From Polyangium sp. y55x31 (GTDB taxonomy: Bacteria; Myxococcota_A; Polyangia; Polyangiales; Polyangiaceae): a stretch of DNA of 64,000 nucleotides. Each line of letters starts with the position of its first letter. The stretch's first letter is position 1. The stretch covers positions 1-64,000 of the forward strand of contig NZ_JARZHG010000005.1 in NCBI RefSeq assembly GCF_029946505.1, in the 5' to 3' direction. The position numbers were made by a program, and so were the translations under genes. The notes under the pieces are model-generated. The model did no database searches and had not been told where the DNA came from. It saw nothing but the letters and a program-made list of their open reading frames with translations. Of this stretch, positions 63,451-64,000 are shown piece by piece.

Positions 63451-64000
63451 TCATGGCCGCGTATACCCCACCGGTTTGTCACTCACGGCTGCCCCGCCGT
63501 GCAGCATCGTCTGGTAGGCATCCCCGAACATCTTGTAGGGGAACGGCGGCGGATGCGCGCTCGCGTGATCGAGCGCCCGCCGCAGCTCGGCCGGAATCTC
63601 GAAATCGAGCGCGGCGAGGTTGTCCTCGAGCTGCGCGAGCTTGGTCGCGCCCAGGATCACCGATCCGATGCCCGGCTGCGTCGCCGTCCAGTTCAGCGCC
63701 ACCTGCGCCATGCTGCGGCCGAGCTCCTTCGCCGCTGTTTCCACGGCCGCCACGACGCCCCAGTTGTGCTCCGTGAACAGCCCGAGCTGGCTGCCGGCGT
63801 CGTTCTTCGTGAGCCGCCCTTCGCCCTCGCCGCGGCCCTGGCTCGGCCGGTATTTGCCCGAGAGCAGGCCACCGCCGAGCGGGCTCCACGCGGTGATGCC
63901 CATTCCGAGCGTCTGCGCGAGCGGCGCGAATTCGTGCTCGATGTGACGCTCCACGAGCGAGTACTGGAGCTGCAAGTTGACGAGCGGCGTGAGCGCGTGC
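63451..64000 (-). CDS. Aldo/keto reductase, N-terminus outside window
   Basis: The visible 183 codons cover the C-terminal half of an aldo/keto reductase: LQLQYSLVERHIEHEFAPLA, GITAWSPLGGGLLSGKY, MAQVALNWTATQPGIGSVIL and GATKLAQLEDNLAALDFEIP. These match the NADPH-binding region (SPLGGGxLxGK; GATxxxQLxxN) of the AKR fold, of the type that reduces aldehydes or sugars. The catalytic Tyr and Lys lie in the missing N-terminal part. It ends convergent to the small membrane protein gene. Confidence 0.92.
   Translation of the reverse strand, partial: HALTPLVNLQLQYSLVERHIEHEFAPLAQTLGMGITAWSPLGGGLLSGKYRPSQGRGEGEGRLTKNDAGSQLGLFTEHNWGVVAAVETAAKELGRSMAQVALNWTATQPGIGSVILGATKLAQLEDNLAALDFEIPAELRRALDHASAHPPPFPYKMFGDAYQTMLHGGAAVSDKPVGYTRP

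Overview
The window is a high-GC chromosome segment (third codon positions mostly G or C, GTG and TTG starts in use) of a type expected from a myxobacterium, most likely of the Polyangiales/Sorangium group. This placement is inferred from the gene content: Hanks-type Ser/Thr kinases, many small cysteine-rich lipoproteins, an FG-GAP/PEGA surface operon, a sigma-54 promoter, an NRPS fragment, geosmin synthesis, and VgrG/Rhs islands with DUF2169. No rRNA, tRNA, CRISPR array, insertion sequence or phage integrase was seen. 

Layout. 1-9.4 kb: exported and lipid-anchored proteins of unknown role, a serine hydrolase, an AraC regulator, a START-domain protein, a hypothetical gene behind a well-formed sigma-54 promoter with a distant repeat cluster, and a LytS/LytTR-type two-component pair. 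9.6-11.1 kb: a COG0523 zinc-chaperone GTPase overlapping rpmG (a cysteine-poor L33), preceded by two palindromes, which suggests a zinc-limitation operon. 11.2-18.2 kb: PLP decarboxylase, Gfo/Idh oxidoreductase, XRE regulator, a one-module NRPS (adenylation-thiolation-methyltransferase; hand-read specificity code asparagine) and a DUF1993 protein. 18.3-23.7 kb: an overlapping operon of Ser/Thr kinase, FG-GAP lipoprotein and TPR/PEGA protein. 24-27.5 kb: membrane-anchored PD-(D/E)XK-like protein, EEP-family phosphatase/nuclease, secreted alpha/beta hydrolase. 

27.5-45.6 kb is an orphan type VI secretion effector island: three VgrG spikes, a DUF6484 protein, a 1322-residue PAAR/Rhs toxin with a DNA/RNA non-specific nuclease tip, two SMI1/KNR4 immunity-type genes, a decayed ketosynthase-fold protein, a HEAT-repeat protein and a DUF2169 protein. 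No sheath, baseplate or membrane-complex gene is present, so the apparatus must be encoded elsewhere. 45.6-55.5 kb: L,D-transpeptidase and PfkB kinase, a diadenylate-cyclase-like (DAC) protein with a lipoprotein partner, and a kinase-TPR protein followed by an amidase lipoprotein. 

56.0-62.9 kb is the most striking locus: a two-domain geosmin synthase followed by two different Family 2B encapsulin shell proteins (HK97 fold with an inserted cyclic-nucleotide-binding-like domain) and an MscS-type channel, all on the same strand. The arrangement predicts a two-component protein nanocompartment loaded with geosmin synthase. A strong hairpin sits between the two shell genes. The window ends in a truncated aldo/keto reductase.
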